The notes beneath the pieces are model-generated. The model was given only the letters and a program-made list of their open reading frames with translations, was not told the origin of the DNA and did not search any database. A stretch of DNA of 64,000 nucleotides from Liquorilactobacillus hordei DSM 19519 (GTDB taxonomy: Bacteria; Bacillota; Bacilli; Lactobacillales; Lactobacillaceae), in contig NZ_CP049303.1 of assembly GCF_019443985.1 (NCBI RefSeq), positions 558,001 through 622,000 of the forward strand, in the 5' to 3' direction. Below, piece after piece: positions 50,438-62,730 of the stretch (position 1 is the first letter of the stretch; every line of letters begins with the position of its first letter). A program made the translations under genes and the position numbers.

Positions 50438-50905
50438 ATGCAAAGCCAAAATATTTCAGATATTATTGAGAAATACTTAAAGAGTATTTTAGCTGATTCA
50501 CAACAAGTTGAAATCAAGCGCTCCGAAATAGCTGATCTTTTCAACTGTGTACCATCACAGATTAATTATGTCATTAATACTAGATTCACCATTCAAAACG
50601 GATATGTTGTAAAAAGCAAACGTGGTGGAGGAGGCTACATCAGAATTGTCAAAGTCAATTTATTAGATGATTCAGACGTTATAGATGATTTGATTAGTAT
50701 AGTAGGAGATGAAATTGATTTTAATAAGGCATTTCAGATCATTCAAAGTTTGTATCAGGAAGGAATGCTGACAAGAAGAGAATCTAACTTGATTATTTCT
50801 AGTATTGATAAGCGAACTCTTGCTTTTCAAAATAACCAAATCGAAAAGATAGTTAGGGCAAGAATCTTGATTAATATATTGAATCGTTTAAGATACGACG
50901 ACTAG
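50438..50905 (+). CDS. ctsR: Class III stress repressor CtsR
   Basis: DNA-binding repressor of clp genes, 155 residues, the usual length. N-terminal winged HTH (ISDIIEKYLKSIL, VEIKRSEIADLFNCVPSQINYVINTRF) with the heat-sensing glycine-rich wing KRGGGGYIRI; the C-terminal part (80-150) holds the arginine-phosphorylation/ClpC-linked dimer region. First gene of ctsR-clpC; mcsA and mcsB are missing in between, as is usual in lactobacilli. Confidence 0.96.
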   Translation: MQSQNISDIIEKYLKSILADSQQVEIKRSEIADLFNCVPSQINYVINTRFTIQNGYVVKSKRGGGGYIRIVKVNLLDDSDVIDDLISIVGDEIDFNKAFQIIQSLYQEGMLTRRESNLIISSIDKRTLAFQNNQIEKIVRARILINILNRLRYDD

Positions 50906-50921
50906 AAAGTGAGGGGTTACA

Positions 50922-53387
50922 ATGGATAATTTATTTACACCAAGCGCGAAAAAGGTTTTAGTTTTGGCACAGGAACAGGCTAAATATTTTCGCCATCAAG
51001 CAATTGGAACTGAACATTTATTACTTGCTTTAACCCTCGAAGAACAAGGTATAGCAGCTAAAGTTTTAAAACAATTTATAATTACAGAAACAGATGTTAG
51101 AGAAGAAATCGAAAGAATTGCTGGATATGGCACACTGAAAAAAACTGACAGTGTTGGATATCTTCCATATTCACCCCGTGCAAAAGAAATATTGGCGTTA
51201 GCTGGAGATGAAGCTAAACGAACAAATGCACAAAAAATTGGGACTGAACATCTTTTACTTGCTTTGTTAAGAAATAATGATATTCTTTCTTCACGTATTT
51301 TACAGGCACTTAATGTTGACACTAGGAGAATGTACCAATCAATAGTGCATAAATTGGGCTTGAGTGAAGCTCAAATGAAAAAGTATGATAAAAAAACAAC
51401 TAAGACAAATGGGACACCAACACTTAACTCATTAGCTAGGGATCTTACTGATTTAGCTCAAAATAAAAAAATAGATCCTGTAATTGGACGGGAAAAAGAA
51501 GTTAAACGTCTTATTCAGGTTTTGAGTAGAAGAACAAAGAATAATCCTGTTTTGCTAGGTGAACCAGGTGTTGGTAAGACAGCCGTAGCAGAAGGCCTTG
51601 CAGAAGCTATTATTGCGGGAAGTGTTCCTGATTCTTTGCAGAATAAGCGTGTAATGATGCTTGATATGGGTTCATTAGTAGCTGGAACCAAGTATCGTGG
51701 AGAATTTGAAGACCGTGTTAAGAAAATAATTGATGAGATATATGCTGATGGAAATGTCATTTTATTTATTGATGAGTTGCATACGTTAATTGGAGCTGGT
51801 GGTGCAGAAGGAGCAATTGATGCTTCAAATATTTTAAAACCAGCTTTGGCTAGAGGAGAAGTTCAAGTTGTTGGAGCAACTACGCTTGATGAATTCCAAA
51901 AATATATCGAATCTGATTCTGCGCTAGAACGACGGTTTGCTAAGGTATTAGTTGAAGAACCTTCGAGCGAGGATACAATTGCTATTCTTAAGGGCTTACG
52001 CTCTCGCTATGAGGATCATCATCAAGTCGAAATAACGGATGATGCAATTGAAAGTGCTGTACAATTAAGTGTTCGTTACATTGCAGACCGTTTCTTACCA
52101 GACAAGGCAATTGATTTAATGGACGAAGCAGCGGCACGTGTACGTATTGAAAATAGCAACGGAGTTAATAAGATTGCCGAAAAGAAGAATCAATTAAAAA
52201 CATTGGCTGAGCAAAAAGTTGTAGCGTTAGGTTCAGGAGAATTTGAGGAAGTAGCTGAAATTCGAGTAAAAGAATTAAAAATTAAGAAACAAATTGATAG
52301 ATTGATAAAAGCAAGTACTGATCACGCAAAATATACTCTGAGTGTAGAATCGGAAGATATTGCAAAGATTGTTTCTGAATGGACAGGTGTACCAGTCACG
52401 CAGATGCAAAAGAAGGAAACAAATCGCTTGATTGATCTTGAAAAGGTTCTGCACAAACGTGTTATTGGACAAGATGAAGCAGTCTCGGCAGTTTCTCGTG
52501 CTATTAGGCGTGCACGCAGTGGATTGAAAGATCCTAACCGTCCAATTGGTTCATTTATGTTTCTTGGCCCTACAGGTGTTGGGAAAACAGAACTTGCCAA
52601 GAGTCTTGCAGAAGTAATCTTTGGTTCAGAAGATTCAATGATTCGGATAGATATGAGTGAATATATGGAAAAATATGCAACTAGTCGGCTCATTGGGTCA
52701 CCCCCAGGATATGTTGGTTATGAAGAGGGTGGACAGTTAACAGAAAAAGTGAGACAACATCCGTATTCAGTTATTCTTTTTGATGAAGTGGAAAAGGCCC
52801 ACCCAGATGTCTTTAATATTTTGTTACAAGTTTTAGATGATGGATATTTGTCAGATTCAAAGGGAAGAAAAGTTGACTTCAAAAATACAATCATTATAAT
52901 GACCTCTAATCTTGGAGCAACAGCACTCAGAGATGAAAAAGAAGTTGGATTTGGTAGTACTGATTCAGCTAGTGATTTTACTAAAATGTCAGCTAAAATT
53001 CATGAAGTCTTGAAAAAATCATTTAGACCAGAATTTCTTAATAGAGTTGATGAAACGATTGTTTTCCACTCACTTCAAAAAGAGGAATTGCACAAGATTG
53101 TTAAACTTATGGCGAATGAATTACTAAATCGTGTAAGGAAACAAAATGTTTCAATTAAAATTACACCTGCAGCTATTGATGTAATCACAAAGAATGGTTT
53201 TGATCCTGAGTATGGTGCAAGACCAATTAGAAGGGCTTTGCAAACCGAAGTTGAAGATAGATTGAGTGAACTATTGATTACTGGTCAAGTTAAAATCGGA
53301 AGCAAAGTAACAATTGGAGCAACTAAGGGTAAGATTAATATCGTTGTTACTGAAGATGAAAATAAAAAAGAACTGACAAAGCAGTAA
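50922..53387 (+). CDS. clpC: ATP-dependent Clp protease ATP-binding subunit ClpC
   Basis: AAA+ unfoldase of 821 residues that feeds substrates to ClpP. Two N-domain repeats (about 1-70 and 78-142), first AAA module with Walker A GEPGVGKT (about 213) and Walker [10 protein letters not shown], a middle coiled-coil domain (about 410-465), second AAA module with GPTGVGKTE (about 549) and [12 protein letters not shown], and the C-terminal domain with [10 protein letters not shown]. The ClpP-docking region is typical (EVGFGST). 16 nt behind ctsR; GAGGGG before the ATG. Confidence 0.96.
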   Translation: MDNLFTPSAKKVLVLAQEQAKYFRHQAIGTEHLLLALTLEEQGIAAKVLKQFIITETDVREEIERIAGYGTLKKTDSVGYLPYSPRAKEILALAGDEAKRTNAQKIGTEHLLLALLRNNDILSSRILQALNVDTRRMYQSIVHKLGLSEAQMKKYDKKTTKTNGTPTLNSLARDLTDLAQNKKIDPVIGREKEVKRLIQVLSRRTKNNPVLLGEPGVGKTAVAEGLAEAIIAGSVPDSLQNKRVMMLDMGSLVAGTKYRGEFEDRVKKIIDEIYADGNVILFIDELHTLIGAGGAEGAIDASNILKPALARGEVQVVGATTLDEFQKYIESDSALERRFAKVLVEEPSSEDTIAILKGLRSRYEDHHQVEITDDAIESAVQLSVRYIADRFLPDKAIDLMDEAAARVRIENSNGVNKIAEKKNQLKTLAEQKVVALGSGEFEEVAEIRVKELKIKKQIDRLIKASTDHAKYTLSVESEDIAKIVSEWTGVPVTQMQKKETNRLIDLEKVLHKRVIGQDEAVSAVSRAIRRARSGLKDPNRPIGSFMFLGPTGVGKTELAKSLAEVIFGSEDSMIRIDMSEYMEKYATSRLIGSPPGYVGYEEGGQLTEKVRQHPYSVILFDEVEKAHPDVFNILLQVLDDGYLSDSKGRKVDFKNTIIIMTSNLGATALRDEKEVGFGSTDSASDFTKMSAKIHEVLKKSFRPEFLNRVDETIVFHSLQKEELHKIVKLMANELLNRVRKQNVSIKITPAAIDVITKNGFDPEYGARPIRRALQTEVEDRLSELLITGQVKIGSKVTIGATKGKINIVVTEDENKKELTKQ

Positions 53388-53410
53388 TACTGTATTTCAA
53401 AGAAAAAATT

Positions 53411-53456
53411 TTAGAAGTGACTGAGTCAAAGGTCAAATTTTCTCGACTGATGGCAC
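53411..53456 (-). repeat. Possible degenerate copy of the 3'-end repeat head
   Basis: On the minus strand GTGCCATCAGTCGAGAAAATTTGA (first bases at 53456, shown here in part: GTGCCATCAGTCGAG) resembles the repeat heads at 7430 and 14269, followed by GACTCAGTCACTTC. It is opposite to clpC and has no proper hairpin. Confidence 0.4.
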
Positions 53457-53468
53457 ATTCACATATGG

Positions 53469-53512
53469 AAGGGTCATAACAAATAGTTATTTTGTTGTGG
53501 CCCCTTTATTTT
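53469..53512 (+). terminator. Intrinsic terminator of clpC
   Basis: AAGGGTCATAACAAA (53469-53483) pairs with TTTGTTGTGGCCCCTT (53491-53506) with G-T pairs and one bulge, then TTATTTT. Confidence 0.8.
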
Positions 53513-53536
53513 GAATTAAGATTAAAAAATTAATTC

Positions 53537-53565
53537 TTGACATAATATAATTATATTGGTATCAT
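53537..53565 (+). promoter_or_regulatory. rpoB-rpoC promoter
   Basis: TTGACA (53537-53542), 17-nt spacer, TATCAT (53560-53565). The transcript would have a leader of about 200 nt before rpoB, containing a TTTTTGG/CCAAAAA hairpin (53668-53691) followed by T-rich sequence. Confidence 0.75.
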
Positions 53566-53768
53566 AAATAATTGCGAAACTGTGAAATGGGGAGACTGTG
53601 ATCTATTGTCCATAGAATCCCTTTATAGAAGCAAAAATGGTGTTAATTCGTTAGACGATGTGACCTGTTTTTGGTTTTTTTTTGCCAAAAAAATGTTTTT
53701 CTAGTAATTTGTAACACAAATGTAATATTTCGTTGGCTGTCACAGAAAAATTTTGAGAGGTGAACAAC

Positions 53769-56700
53769 TTGGCAGGACATATAGTAAAATACGGTAAACA
53801 CCGTACACGTAGAAGTTATGCTCGAATTAAAGAAGTGCTGGACTTGCCTAACTTGATTGAGATTCAAAGCGACTCCTACAATTGGTTTTTGGATGAAGGT
53901 CTTCGTGAAATGTTTGAAGATATTATGCCAATCGAGGACTTTGCAGGTAACCTATCACTTGAATTTGTCGACTATCAGTTGCTTGAACCTAAGTATACTG
54001 TGGAAGAAGCAAGACAACATGATGCAAACTATTCAGCTCCACTTCATGTAACGCTTAACTTGATTAACCATGAAACTGGTGAAATTAAGGCACAAGATGT
54101 CTTCTTTGGTGATTTTCCATTAATGACTGAACAGGGGACATTTATTATTAATGGTGCTGAACGTGTAATTGTTTCTCAATTAGTGCGTTCACCAGGAGTT
54201 TACTATAATTCAGAACTAGATAAAAATGGGCGTGAGAATTATGGAACAACTGTAATTCCTAACCGTGGTGCATGGTTAGAATACGAAACAGATGCAAAAA
54301 ATATTGCATATGTTCGAATTGATCGTACTCGTAAGATACCATTGACAGAATTGATTCGCGCTCTGGGCTACAGTTCAGATGACGAAATCATCCAAATTCT
54401 TGGTAACACAGATAGCTTGATGTTGACTCTTGAAAAGGATGTTCACAAAAATGCAGATGATTCACGTGTCGTTGAATCACTGAAAGACATTTATGAAAGA
54501 CTACGTCCAGGAGAACCTAAAACTGCAGATAGTTCACGAAGTTTACTGACTGCACGTTTCTTTGATCCAAAACGTTATGATTTAGCTCCTGTTGGTCGTT
54601 ATAAGATTAATAAAAAACTTGATTTGAAAACAAGATTACTTAATTTAACTCTTGCTGAAACTTTAGCAGATCCTGAAACTGGTGAAATTATTGTTAACAA
54701 GGATACGGTGTTAGACAAGCACGTTATGGAGAAGTTAACACCATATCTTGAAAAAAATGACTTTAAAACAGTTGTTTTCCATCCATCAGATGAAGGGGTT
54801 GTGACTGACCCTACGACACTTCAAATTATTAAAGTTTATTCTCCAAAGGATCCAGAAAAGATTGTCAATATGATTGGTAATGGCAACATTGATTTGAAGT
54901 ATAAACATATTTTACCCGCAGATATCATTGCTTCTATGAATTATTTCTTCAATTTGCAAGAAGGAATCGGTTTTGTTGATGATATTGATCATTTGGGTAA
55001 TCGTCGTATTCGTTCAGTTGGTGAGTTATTACAGAACCAATTTAGAATTGGACTTTCACGTATGGAACGTGTTGTTCGTGAAAGGATGTCAATTCAAGAT
55101 ATCTCAACTGTTACACCACAACAATTGATTAATATTCGCCCTGTAGTTGCTTCTATTAAAGAATTCTTTGGTAGTTCACAACTTTCACAATTTATGGACC
55201 AGACTAATCCGCTTGGTGAACTAACACATAAGCGTCGTCTATCAGCCTTAGGACCTGGTGGATTGACTCGTGATCGTGCAGGATATGAAGTTCGAGATGT
55301 TCATTATACTCATTATGGTCGGATGTGCCCGATTGAAACACCTGAAGGACCTAATATCGGTTTGATTAATAGTCTTTCTTCTTATGCACGAGTAAACCGT
55401 TATGGATTTATTGAAACACCGTATCGTCGCGTTTCATGGACCACACATATGGTTACAGATAAGATTGATTATTTAACTGCTGACGAAGAAGATAATTATG
55501 TTATTGCACAAGCAAACTCACCATTGAATGAAGATGGGTCATTTGTTGATAATGTCGTTATGGCTCGTAATAAGAGTGAGAACATCGAAATAACCGTTGA
55601 CAAAGTCGATTATATGGATGTTTCGCCTAAACAAGTTGTTGCGGTCGCAACTGCATGTATTCCTTTCTTGGAAAATGATGATTCTAACCGTGCGTTGATG
55701 GGTGCTAATATGCAGCGTCAGGCTGTGCCATTACTTGATCCACATGCACCACTTGTTGGAACAGGGATTGAATATAAGACTGCACATGATTCAGGGGTAG
55801 CTTTAATTAGTAAGAGTGAAGGAACTGTCGAATATGTAGATGCACGCGAAATTCGTGTTCGTCGTGCTGATGGTTCACTTGATAAATATAAATTAATGAA
55901 ATTCCGTCGTTCTAACGGTGGTAAGAACTATAATCAAAGACCGATTGTTCGTGTTGGAGACCATGTTGATTATGATGAAGTTCTAGCTGACGGTCCATCA
56001 ATGGAAAGCGGTGAATTGGCATTAGGACAAAACCCATTGATTGCCTTTATGACTTGGGATGGTTATAACTTTGAAGATGCCATTGCTATTAACGAACGTT
56101 TAGTCAAGGAAGATGTGTATACTTCTATTCATATTGAAGAACACGAATCAGAAGCACGTGATACCAAGTTAGGGCCTGAAGAAATGACGCGCGAAATCCC
56201 TAATGTTGGTGAAGATACATTACGTGATCTGGATGAATTTGGAATTGTCCGTATTGGTGCTGAAGTTCATGATGGTGATATTTTAGTTGGTAAGGTTACT
56301 CCTAAGGGTGTGACAGAATTATCTGCTGAGGAACGCTTATTGCACGCAATCTTTGGAGAAAAAGCACGCGAAGTTCGTGATACTTCATTGCGTGTACCTC
56401 ATGGTGGCGGCGGAATTGTACAAGATGTAAAAATCTTTACACGCGAAGCTGGGGATGAATTATCTCCAGGGGTCAACATGATGGTCCGTGTATATATTGC
56501 ACAAAAACGTAAGATCCAAGTTGGTGACAAGATGGCCGGACGTCATGGAAACAAAGGAACGGTTTCGATTGTTATTCCTGAAGAGGATATGCCATTTATG
56601 CCAGACGGTACTCCAATTGATATTATGCTTAGCCCAATGGGTGTGCCATCGCGTATGAACATCGGACAGGTTCTTGATCTTCATCTTGGAATGGCCGCAC

Positions 56701-57356
56701 GTAAACTTGGTATTCATGTTGCTTCACCTGTTTTTGATGGTGCTCGTGATAGTGATATCTGGGATGCATTAAAAGAAGCTGGCATGTCAACTGATGGTAA
56801 GACAGTTCTTTACGATGGCCGTACAGGTGATGCATTTGATAATCGTATTGCTGTAGGGGTTATGTATTATATGAAGCTTGCACATATGGTTGATGATAAG
56901 ATTCATGCTCGTTCAATCGGGCCATACTCACTTGTTACGCAACAGCCTTTGGGTGGTAAAGCACAATTTGGTGGACAGCGTTTTGGTGAAATGGAAGTTT
57001 GGGCACTTGAAGCTTATGGTGCTGCATATACTCTGCAAGAAATACTGACATACAAATCTGATGATGTTGTTGGACGTGTTAAGACCTATGAAGCAATTGT
57101 CAAAGGCGAACCAATTCCAAAACCAGGTGTTCCTGAATCATTCCGCGTTCTTGTAAAAGAATTGCAATCATTAGGACTTGATATGAAGGTCTTAGATACA
57201 GCTAAAAATGAGATTGAATTACGTGATATGGATGATGAAGATGATGAGGTCGTAAATGTTGATGCTTTAAGTAAGGTAGCAAAAGAACAGGCTGAAAAGA
57301 AAGAACAAGAAGAGGAAGTCAATGCTGAAAAGGCTGAATCTAAAACTGAGAACTAA
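53769..57356 (+). CDS. rpoB: DNA-directed RNA polymerase subunit beta
   Basis: Catalytic core subunit of 1195 residues. The rifampicin pocket ([19 protein letters not shown] then [11 protein letters not shown]) shows the sensitive-type residues. Other marks: [50 protein letters not shown], and the C-terminal [19 protein letters not shown]. An acidic, Lys/Glu-rich tail of about 50 residues follows ([10 protein letters not shown]). Start: TTG at 53769 behind GAGAGGTG, giving MAGHIVKYG as in relatives; a GTG at 53760 lies inside the ribosome site. Confidence 0.96.
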   Translation: MAGHIVKYGKHRTRRSYARIKEVLDLPNLIEIQSDSYNWFLDEGLREMFEDIMPIEDFAGNLSLEFVDYQLLEPKYTVEEARQHDANYSAPLHVTLNLINHETGEIKAQDVFFGDFPLMTEQGTFIINGAERVIVSQLVRSPGVYYNSELDKNGRENYGTTVIPNRGAWLEYETDAKNIAYVRIDRTRKIPLTELIRALGYSSDDEIIQILGNTDSLMLTLEKDVHKNADDSRVVESLKDIYERLRPGEPKTADSSRSLLTARFFDPKRYDLAPVGRYKINKKLDLKTRLLNLTLAETLADPETGEIIVNKDTVLDKHVMEKLTPYLEKNDFKTVVFHPSDEGVVTDPTTLQIIKVYSPKDPEKIVNMIGNGNIDLKYKHILPADIIASMNYFFNLQEGIGFVDDIDHLGNRRIRSVGELLQNQFRIGLSRMERVVRERMSIQDISTVTPQQLINIRPVVASIKEFFGSSQLSQFMDQTNPLGELTHKRRLSALGPGGLTRDRAGYEVRDVHYTHYGRMCPIETPEGPNIGLINSLSSYARVNRYGFIETPYRRVSWTTHMVTDKIDYLTADEEDNYVIAQANSPLNEDGSFVDNVVMARNKSENIEITVDKVDYMDVSPKQVVAVATACIPFLENDDSNRALMGANMQRQAVPLLDPHAPLVGTGIEYKTAHDSGVALISKSEGTVEYVDAREIRVRRADGSLDKYKLMKFRRSNGGKNYNQRPIVRVGDHVDYDEVLADGPSMESGELALGQNPLIAFMTWDGYNFEDAIAINERLVKEDVYTSIHIEEHESEARDTKLGPEEMTREIPNVGEDTLRDLDEFGIVRIGAEVHDGDILVGKVTPKGVTELSAEERLLHAIFGEKAREVRDTSLRVPHGGGGIVQDVKIFTREAGDELSPGVNMMVRVYIAQKRKIQVGDKMAGRHGNKGTVSIVIPEEDMPFMPDGTPIDIMLSPMGVPSRMNIGQVLDLHLGMAARKLGIHVASPVFDGARDSDIWDALKEAGMSTDGKTVLYDGRTGDAFDNRIAVGVMYYMKLAHMVDDKIHARSIGPYSLVTQQPLGGKAQFGGQRFGEMEVWALEAYGAAYTLQEILTYKSDDVVGRVKTYEAIVKGEPIPKPGVPESFRVLVKELQSLGLDMKVLDTAKNEIELRDMDDEDDEVVNVDALSKVAKEQAEKKEQEEEVNAEKAESKTEN

Positions 57357-57413
57357 TGTAATTAATCAGTCAGTTACTCTAAATCATCCAAATAAGAAAA
57401 GGAGGTCGATCTC

Positions 57414-60400
57414 TTGATCGATGTCAATAAATTCGATAGCATGCAGATTGGTTTGGCTTCTTCAGATAAGATCCGTAGCTGGTCTTATGGTGAGGTAAAG
57501 AAACCAGAAACAATCAACTATCGTACCCTTAAACCAGAAAAAGACGGTTTGTTTGACGAAAGAATTTTCGGGCCAACAAAAGATTGGGAATGTGCATGTG
57601 GTAAGTACAAGCGTATCCGCTATAAAGGAATAGTTTGTGATCGCTGTGGCGTTGAAGTTACGCGTTCTAAAGTTCGTCGTGAGCGTATGGGACATATTGA
57701 ACTTGCCGCACCAGTCACACATATCTGGTATTTTAAAGGAATTCCTAGTCGTATGGGACTAGTTCTTGATATGAGTCCTCGTGCACTTGAAGAAGTCATT
57801 TATTTTGCTTCATATGTGGTTACAGAACCTGGAAATACACCACTTGAAAAGAAACAGCTTTTGACAGAACGTGAATTCCGTGAGAAACGTGAACAATATG
57901 GTCAAGAATTTAGAGCTGGAATGGGTGCAGAAGCAATTCGTACTTTGTTACAAGATGTTGAACTTGAAAAAGAATGTGCAGAATTAAAAGAAGAACTAAA
58001 GGAAGCAACTGGACAAAAGAGAACTCGTGCAGTTCGCCGTCTTGATATTCTTGAAGCGTTCTTACAATCAGGCAACGAACCTAGCTGGATGGTAATGGAT
58101 GCAATTCCTGTTATCCCACCAGACCTTCGACCAATGGTACAACTTGAAGGTGGACGATTTGCTACCTCAGACTTGAACGATTTGTATCGTCGTGTAATTA
58201 ATCGTAACAATCGTTTGAAGAGATTGCTTGATTTGAATGCACCAGGAATTATCGTTCAAAATGAAAAACGTATGTTACAAGAAGCAGTGGATGCTTTGAT
58301 TGATAATGGTCGTCGTGGTCGTCCTGTAACTGGACCTGGTAATCGTCCTTTGAAATCATTGTCACATATGCTTAAAGGTAAGCAGGGACGTTTCCGTCAA
58401 AACCTACTTGGGAAACGTGTTGATTATTCCGGTCGTTCTGTTATTGATGTTGGACCTAAGTTGAAGATGAACCAAATGGGAATTCCTCATGAAATGGCAC
58501 TTGAATTGTTTAAACCTTTCATGATGAAAGAACTTGTTCAACGTGAAATGGCTTCTAATATCAAGAATGCTAAGAGAAAGATTGATCGCCGAGATGAAGA
58601 TATCTGGGATGTATTGGAAGAAGTTATTAAAGAACATCCTGTTCTTCTTAACCGAGCACCTACACTTCACCGTTTGGGTATCCAAGCCTTTGAACCTACA
58701 TTAGTAAATGGTAAAGCTATGCGCTTGCATCCATTGGCTTGTGAAGCTTACAATGCTGATTTTGATGGAGATCAAATGGCTATTCATGTCCCATTATCTG
58801 CAGAAGCACAAGCAGAAGCACGTTTGCTGATGCTTGCTGCTCATCATATCTTGGCACCGAAAGATGGTAAACCAATTGTTACACCATCACAGGATATGGT
58901 TATCGGTAACTACTATATGACAGTTGAAGAAGCAGGCCGTGAAGGCGAAGGGATGATCTTCAAGGATGTCAATGAAGCACGTACTGCATATCTAAACAAC
59001 TATGTTCATTTGCACACACGAATTGGTTTGCAGACAACATCGCTTGCTAAAATTGGTAAGCCATTCAGTGATTGGCAAAAAGAACGGATTATGGTTACAA
59101 CTGTTGGTAAAGCAATCTTTAACGAGATTCTTCCACCAGAATTTCCATATCTAAATGAACCATCAGAAGAAAATCTTACAGGATTGACACCTGACAAATT
59201 CTTTATTGAACCAGGGGCAGATATTCATCAATATTTGGCTGATCATGAACTAGTGCTATCATTTAAGGCAGGGTTCTTAAGTGATATTGTTGCCGAAGTT
59301 TATAAGAAATTCAAGGTTACGGAGACATCTAAACTGCTTGATAGAATGAAGGATGTTGGGTATTATCAATCCACTAAATCTGGCTTGACAGTTGGGATCT
59401 CTGATGTTACTGATTTGAAGGAGAAACCAGCTATCATTGATGAAGCACATAAGGAAGTTGCAAATGTTGCAAAGCAATTCCGTCGAGGCTTGATTACTGA
59501 AGATGAACGTTATGAACGAGTTATTGCAATTTGGAATGATGCAAAAGATCAAATTCAAGAAAAACTTATTCAAAATATGAATCCTAAGAACCCAATTCAA
59601 ATGATGTCAGATTCTGGTGCACGTGGTAACATCTCTAACTTTACACAGTTAGCTGGAATGCGTGGTTTAATGGCTGCTCCTAATGGTAAGACAATGGAAT
59701 TGCCAATTATCGCGAACTTCCGTGAAGGCTTATCTGTTATGGAAATGTTTATTTCTACTCATGGGGCCCGTAAAGGTATGACTGATACGGCTCTTAAGAC
59801 TGCTGACTCAGGTTATCTTACACGTCGTTTAGTGGATGTTGCACAAGATGTAATTATTCGCGAGAAAGACTGTGGAACTGATCGTGGACTTGATGTGACA
59901 GCAATTCGCGAAGGAAATGAACTGATTGAACCGTTATATGATCGTATTTTAGGTCGTTATACGATGAAAGAAGTTAAGAATCCAAAAACTGGTAAAGTTA
60001 TTGTGCCAGCAAATGTAATGATGGTTGAAGACATTGCTGCTGAAATTATTAATGCTGGGGTTGAAAAGGTTACAATTCGCTCAGCATTTACATGTAATAC
60101 TCGTCATGGTGTATGTGAACATTGTTATGGTCGCAATATGGCTACAGGTGATGAGGTTGAAGTTGGTGAAGCTGTCGGAACTGTCGCTGCTCAATCAATT
60201 GGTGAACCAGGTACTCAGCTTACGATGCGTACTTTCCATACTGGTGGTGTTGCTGGGGATGATATTACTCAAGGACTTCCTCGTGTTCAAGAAATTTTTG
60301 AAGCACGTAATCCTAAAGGTCGTGCTGAGATTACTGAAGTTACAGGTGTTATTGAGGCAATTGAAGAAAATCCTGCTGAACGTACGAAGGAAGTTACAGT

Positions 60401-61082
60401 TAAAGGTGAAACTGATACAAGAACCTATAGTCTGCCATTTACTTCAGTACTAAAAGTTGCTGAAGGAGATCAGATTCATCGTGGAGATGCACTGACTGTT
60501 GGTTCAATTGATCCTAAACAACTTATTCAGGTACGTGATGTATTATCAACTGAAAACTATATTCTAAGAGAAGTCCAAAAAGTTTATCGTATGCAAGGTG
60601 TAGAAATCTCCGATAAGCATATTGAAGTTATGTCTCGTCAGATGTTACGTAAAATCAGAGTGATGGATCCAGGTGATACGGAGCTCTTACCAGGTACATT
60701 GATGGATATCTTCGACTTTAAGGATCAAAACTATAAGACCTTGATTAAAGGTGGAATTCCTGCAACTGCAAGACCGGTCTTACTTGGAATCACGAAAGCA
60801 TCACTTGAAACAAATAGTTTCTTGTCTGCTGCTTCATTCCAGGAAACAACACGTGTCTTAACAGATGCTGCAATTCGTGGTAAAAATGATCCACTTATTG
60901 GTTTGAAAGAAAATGTTATCATTGGTAAGATTATTCCTGCTGGTACAGGTATGCCTGATTATCGTGGAATCAAGCCTAAAGAAGTTGGAACTGTTTCTGA
61001 AAATGTCTATTCTATTTCTGATTTAGAGAAGAAAATGAAAGAAGAAGAGGCTGCTACACAAAGCACACCTTCTAATGACTAA
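57414..61082 (+). CDS. rpoC: DNA-directed RNA polymerase subunit beta'
   Basis: Catalytic core subunit of 1222 residues. N-terminal zinc site ([20 protein letters not shown]), catalytic [16 protein letters not shown], bridge helix/trigger loop region ([23 protein letters not shown]), second zinc site ([13 protein letters not shown]) and C-terminal [18 protein letters not shown] are intact. Start: TTG at 57414, 7 nt behind AAAGGAGGT. Follows rpoB by 57 nt. Confidence 0.97.
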   Translation: MIDVNKFDSMQIGLASSDKIRSWSYGEVKKPETINYRTLKPEKDGLFDERIFGPTKDWECACGKYKRIRYKGIVCDRCGVEVTRSKVRRERMGHIELAAPVTHIWYFKGIPSRMGLVLDMSPRALEEVIYFASYVVTEPGNTPLEKKQLLTEREFREKREQYGQEFRAGMGAEAIRTLLQDVELEKECAELKEELKEATGQKRTRAVRRLDILEAFLQSGNEPSWMVMDAIPVIPPDLRPMVQLEGGRFATSDLNDLYRRVINRNNRLKRLLDLNAPGIIVQNEKRMLQEAVDALIDNGRRGRPVTGPGNRPLKSLSHMLKGKQGRFRQNLLGKRVDYSGRSVIDVGPKLKMNQMGIPHEMALELFKPFMMKELVQREMASNIKNAKRKIDRRDEDIWDVLEEVIKEHPVLLNRAPTLHRLGIQAFEPTLVNGKAMRLHPLACEAYNADFDGDQMAIHVPLSAEAQAEARLLMLAAHHILAPKDGKPIVTPSQDMVIGNYYMTVEEAGREGEGMIFKDVNEARTAYLNNYVHLHTRIGLQTTSLAKIGKPFSDWQKERIMVTTVGKAIFNEILPPEFPYLNEPSEENLTGLTPDKFFIEPGADIHQYLADHELVLSFKAGFLSDIVAEVYKKFKVTETSKLLDRMKDVGYYQSTKSGLTVGISDVTDLKEKPAIIDEAHKEVANVAKQFRRGLITEDERYERVIAIWNDAKDQIQEKLIQNMNPKNPIQMMSDSGARGNISNFTQLAGMRGLMAAPNGKTMELPIIANFREGLSVMEMFISTHGARKGMTDTALKTADSGYLTRRLVDVAQDVIIREKDCGTDRGLDVTAIREGNELIEPLYDRILGRYTMKEVKNPKTGKVIVPANVMMVEDIAAEIINAGVEKVTIRSAFTCNTRHGVCEHCYGRNMATGDEVEVGEAVGTVAAQSIGEPGTQLTMRTFHTGGVAGDDITQGLPRVQEIFEARNPKGRAEITEVTGVIEAIEENPAERTKEVTVKGETDTRTYSLPFTSVLKVAEGDQIHRGDALTVGSIDPKQLIQVRDVLSTENYILREVQKVYRMQGVEISDKHIEVMSRQMLRKIRVMDPGDTELLPGTLMDIFDFKDQNYKTLIKGGIPATARPVLLGITKASLETNSFLSAASFQETTRVLTDAAIRGKNDPLIGLKENVIIGKIIPAGTGMPDYRGIKPKEVGTVSENVYSISDLEKKMKEEEAATQSTPSND

Positions 61083-61103
61083 ATAAATCTGAAACGATAA
61101 AAA

Positions 61104-61205
61104 GAGTGGGATATAAGTCGAATAATTTGGACTTTTGGAACACATTTATATGAAACAAATAGAGAAGTTGGATCAAAAGATATCTTTTGACCCAACTTCT
61201 TTTTT
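61104..61205 (+). repeat. 3'-end repeat element, copy 4 (includes rpoC terminator 61163-61205)
   Basis: Plus strand, behind rpoC: head GTGGGATATAAGTCG (61106-61120), AATAATTTGGACTTTTGGAA then CACATTTATATGAAAC, and a hairpin with AGAAGTTGG (61163-61171) and CCAACTTCT (61192-61200) arms around the palindrome TCAAAAGATATCTTTTGA, then seven T. Confidence 0.75.
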
Positions 61206-61330
61206 GTAGTGACTAAGGTTATATTATATTGTTGTTTTTTATTATTATGTGAAAATGGGATATAAATCTGAATTTGCTGACAAAATTAAAAAACAGTGAA
61301 ATTGTGTACTTACATTCAAAAATAAGAAGT

Positions 61331-62017
61331 TCAACATAGTGGATGAGCAACGGTGATAATAATTAGTCCGAGAGCTTGAAATGGTAAAAAGGGGATTTTT
61401 TTAAAATGTGTGACTAAGAAGAATAGCATACAAAAAATTGTTGCAATAAATAATAACCACAAGGTGTGTTGATAACCGATTACAAAATAAGAAGTAGTTG
61501 TGTAAATTACATCAGCCCAACCAAACATTTTCTTAATTGAAAAATAAATGAGGATAGCAAATAGTAAAGCAAATTGAAAAAAATAAGAGAATGAAAATTT
61601 TAAGATTATGATACTTACTATTAAGAATATGGAGAAACCAGAATATAAAAGTGTACTTGAGGCTGCATATAACTTATAATCTTGGAGCCCAAGACAAAGA
61701 CTCCATAGAATGAAAGAAAATAAAATAAAAAAATAGGAATGAGGGTAAGTATAATAACAAAATACGGCAAGACTTCCACCTAATAATTCAATGAAAGTGC
61801 TTAAAGGGGGAATTCTTGAAGCACAAAAGAAACAACGTCCGCGCTGCAAAAGAAAACCAAGAATTGGAATTAATTGCCAGGCCTTTAGGTTATGGTGGCA
61901 TTTTTCACAGAAAGAACGATGTTGTAATTGAGAGATGTTATTAACGTATCTCCAGCTGTAGCACACGATGAACGAACTTGAAGCTGAGCCAAATAAAAAA
62001 AGTAAAACATAATACAT
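61331..62017 (-). CDS. comC: Prepilin peptidase (A24 family, ComC/PilD-like)
   Basis: Membrane aspartic protease of 228 residues that cleaves and may N-methylate type IV pilin-like precursors, in lactobacilli the competence pseudopilins. The N-terminal zinc-binding pattern is intact (CEKCHHNL then CFFC), as are the two catalytic Asp: LGLQDYKLY (first) and MFGWADVIY (second, family GxGD changed to GWAD). About seven spans. AGGTGG precedes the ATG. No comG genes are adjacent. Confidence 0.9.
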   Translation of the reverse strand: MYYVLLFLFGSASSSFIVCYSWRYVNNISQLQHRSFCEKCHHNLKAWQLIPILGFLLQRGRCFFCASRIPPLSTFIELLGGSLAVFCYYTYPHSYFFILFSFILWSLCLGLQDYKLYAASSTLLYSGFSIFLIVSIIILKFSFSYFFQFALLFAILIYFSIKKMFGWADVIYTTTSYFVIGYQHTLWLLFIATIFCMLFFLVTHFKKIPFLPFQALGLIIITVAHPLC

Positions 62018-62090
62018 TCAAATTACCACCTTTTGTCCATTTCAAGATAATTACGCAATTAAAATAAAAATGGAAAATATTGAAAAAAGA

Positions 62091-62287
62091 TTGACAGATG
62101 TCTAAATGGGATGTTATTATACTCAAGGTGCTTTATGTGGACAGTTTCTCTCGTTGTCGGGACATGCTGACTGTGTTACGTTAGCATACATCGTTTCATC
62201 TAGGTCTTTTTTATTTTTTTGCAAAATAATGAACCACCTGGATGTGTGTACTTAAAAAATGTAAATTTAGGAAGGAGGAAGCTTTAG
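62091..62287 (+). promoter_or_regulatory. str operon promoter and leader
   Basis: TTGACA (62091-62096), 18-nt spacer, TATTAT (62115-62120), then a leader of about 160 nt. It contains a hairpin ATGCTGAC/GTTAGCAT (about 62165-62190) and a T-rich stretch (TCTTTTTTATTTTTTT, 62205-62220), which may act as attenuator. GGAAGGAGGAAG is the rpsL ribosome site. Confidence 0.65.
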
Positions 62288-62701
62288 ATGCCAACAATTA
62301 ATCAATTAATTCGTAAAGGTCGTAAATCTAAAGGTTCAAAATCTGATTCCCCAGCTTTAAACTTTGGGTATAACAGTTATAAGAAAGTTCAAACAAACAA
62401 TCCTGCTCCTCAAAAACGTGGGGTTGCAACTCGTGTTGGTACAATGACACCTAAGAAGCCTAACTCAGCTTTACGTAAGTATGCTCGTGTTCGTTTGTCC
62501 AACTTGATTGAAGTTACAGCGTACATTCCAGGTATCGGTCATAACTTACAAGAACATAGTGTTGTTTTGATTCGTGGAGGTCGTGTAAAGGATCTTCCTG
62601 GTGTTCGTTACCATATCGTTCGTGGTGCTTTGGATACAGCCGGTGTCACTGACCGTAAGCAGAGTCGCTCGAAGTATGGTACTAAGAGACCTAAGAAATA
62701 A
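62288..62701 (+). CDS. rpsL: 30S ribosomal protein S12
   Basis: Ribosomal decoding-centre protein of 137 residues. The streptomycin-sensitive type sequences [11 protein letters not shown] and [25 protein letters not shown] are present with the wild-type Lys residues. First gene of the str operon. Confidence 0.97.
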   Translation: MPTINQLIRKGRKSKGSKSDSPALNFGYNSYKKVQTNNPAPQKRGVATRVGTMTPKKPNSALRKYARVRLSNLIEVTAYIPGIGHNLQEHSVVLIRGGRVKDLPGVRYHIVRGALDTAGVTDRKQSRSKYGTKRPKK

Positions 62702-62730
62702 TAATAGATCGGTTTAAGGAGGTTATTTAG

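Noticed and set aside
60025..60453. Plus-strand frame of 142 codons inside rpoC
   Set aside because: Leu/Lys-rich out-of-frame shadow of the conserved rpoC coding sequence.
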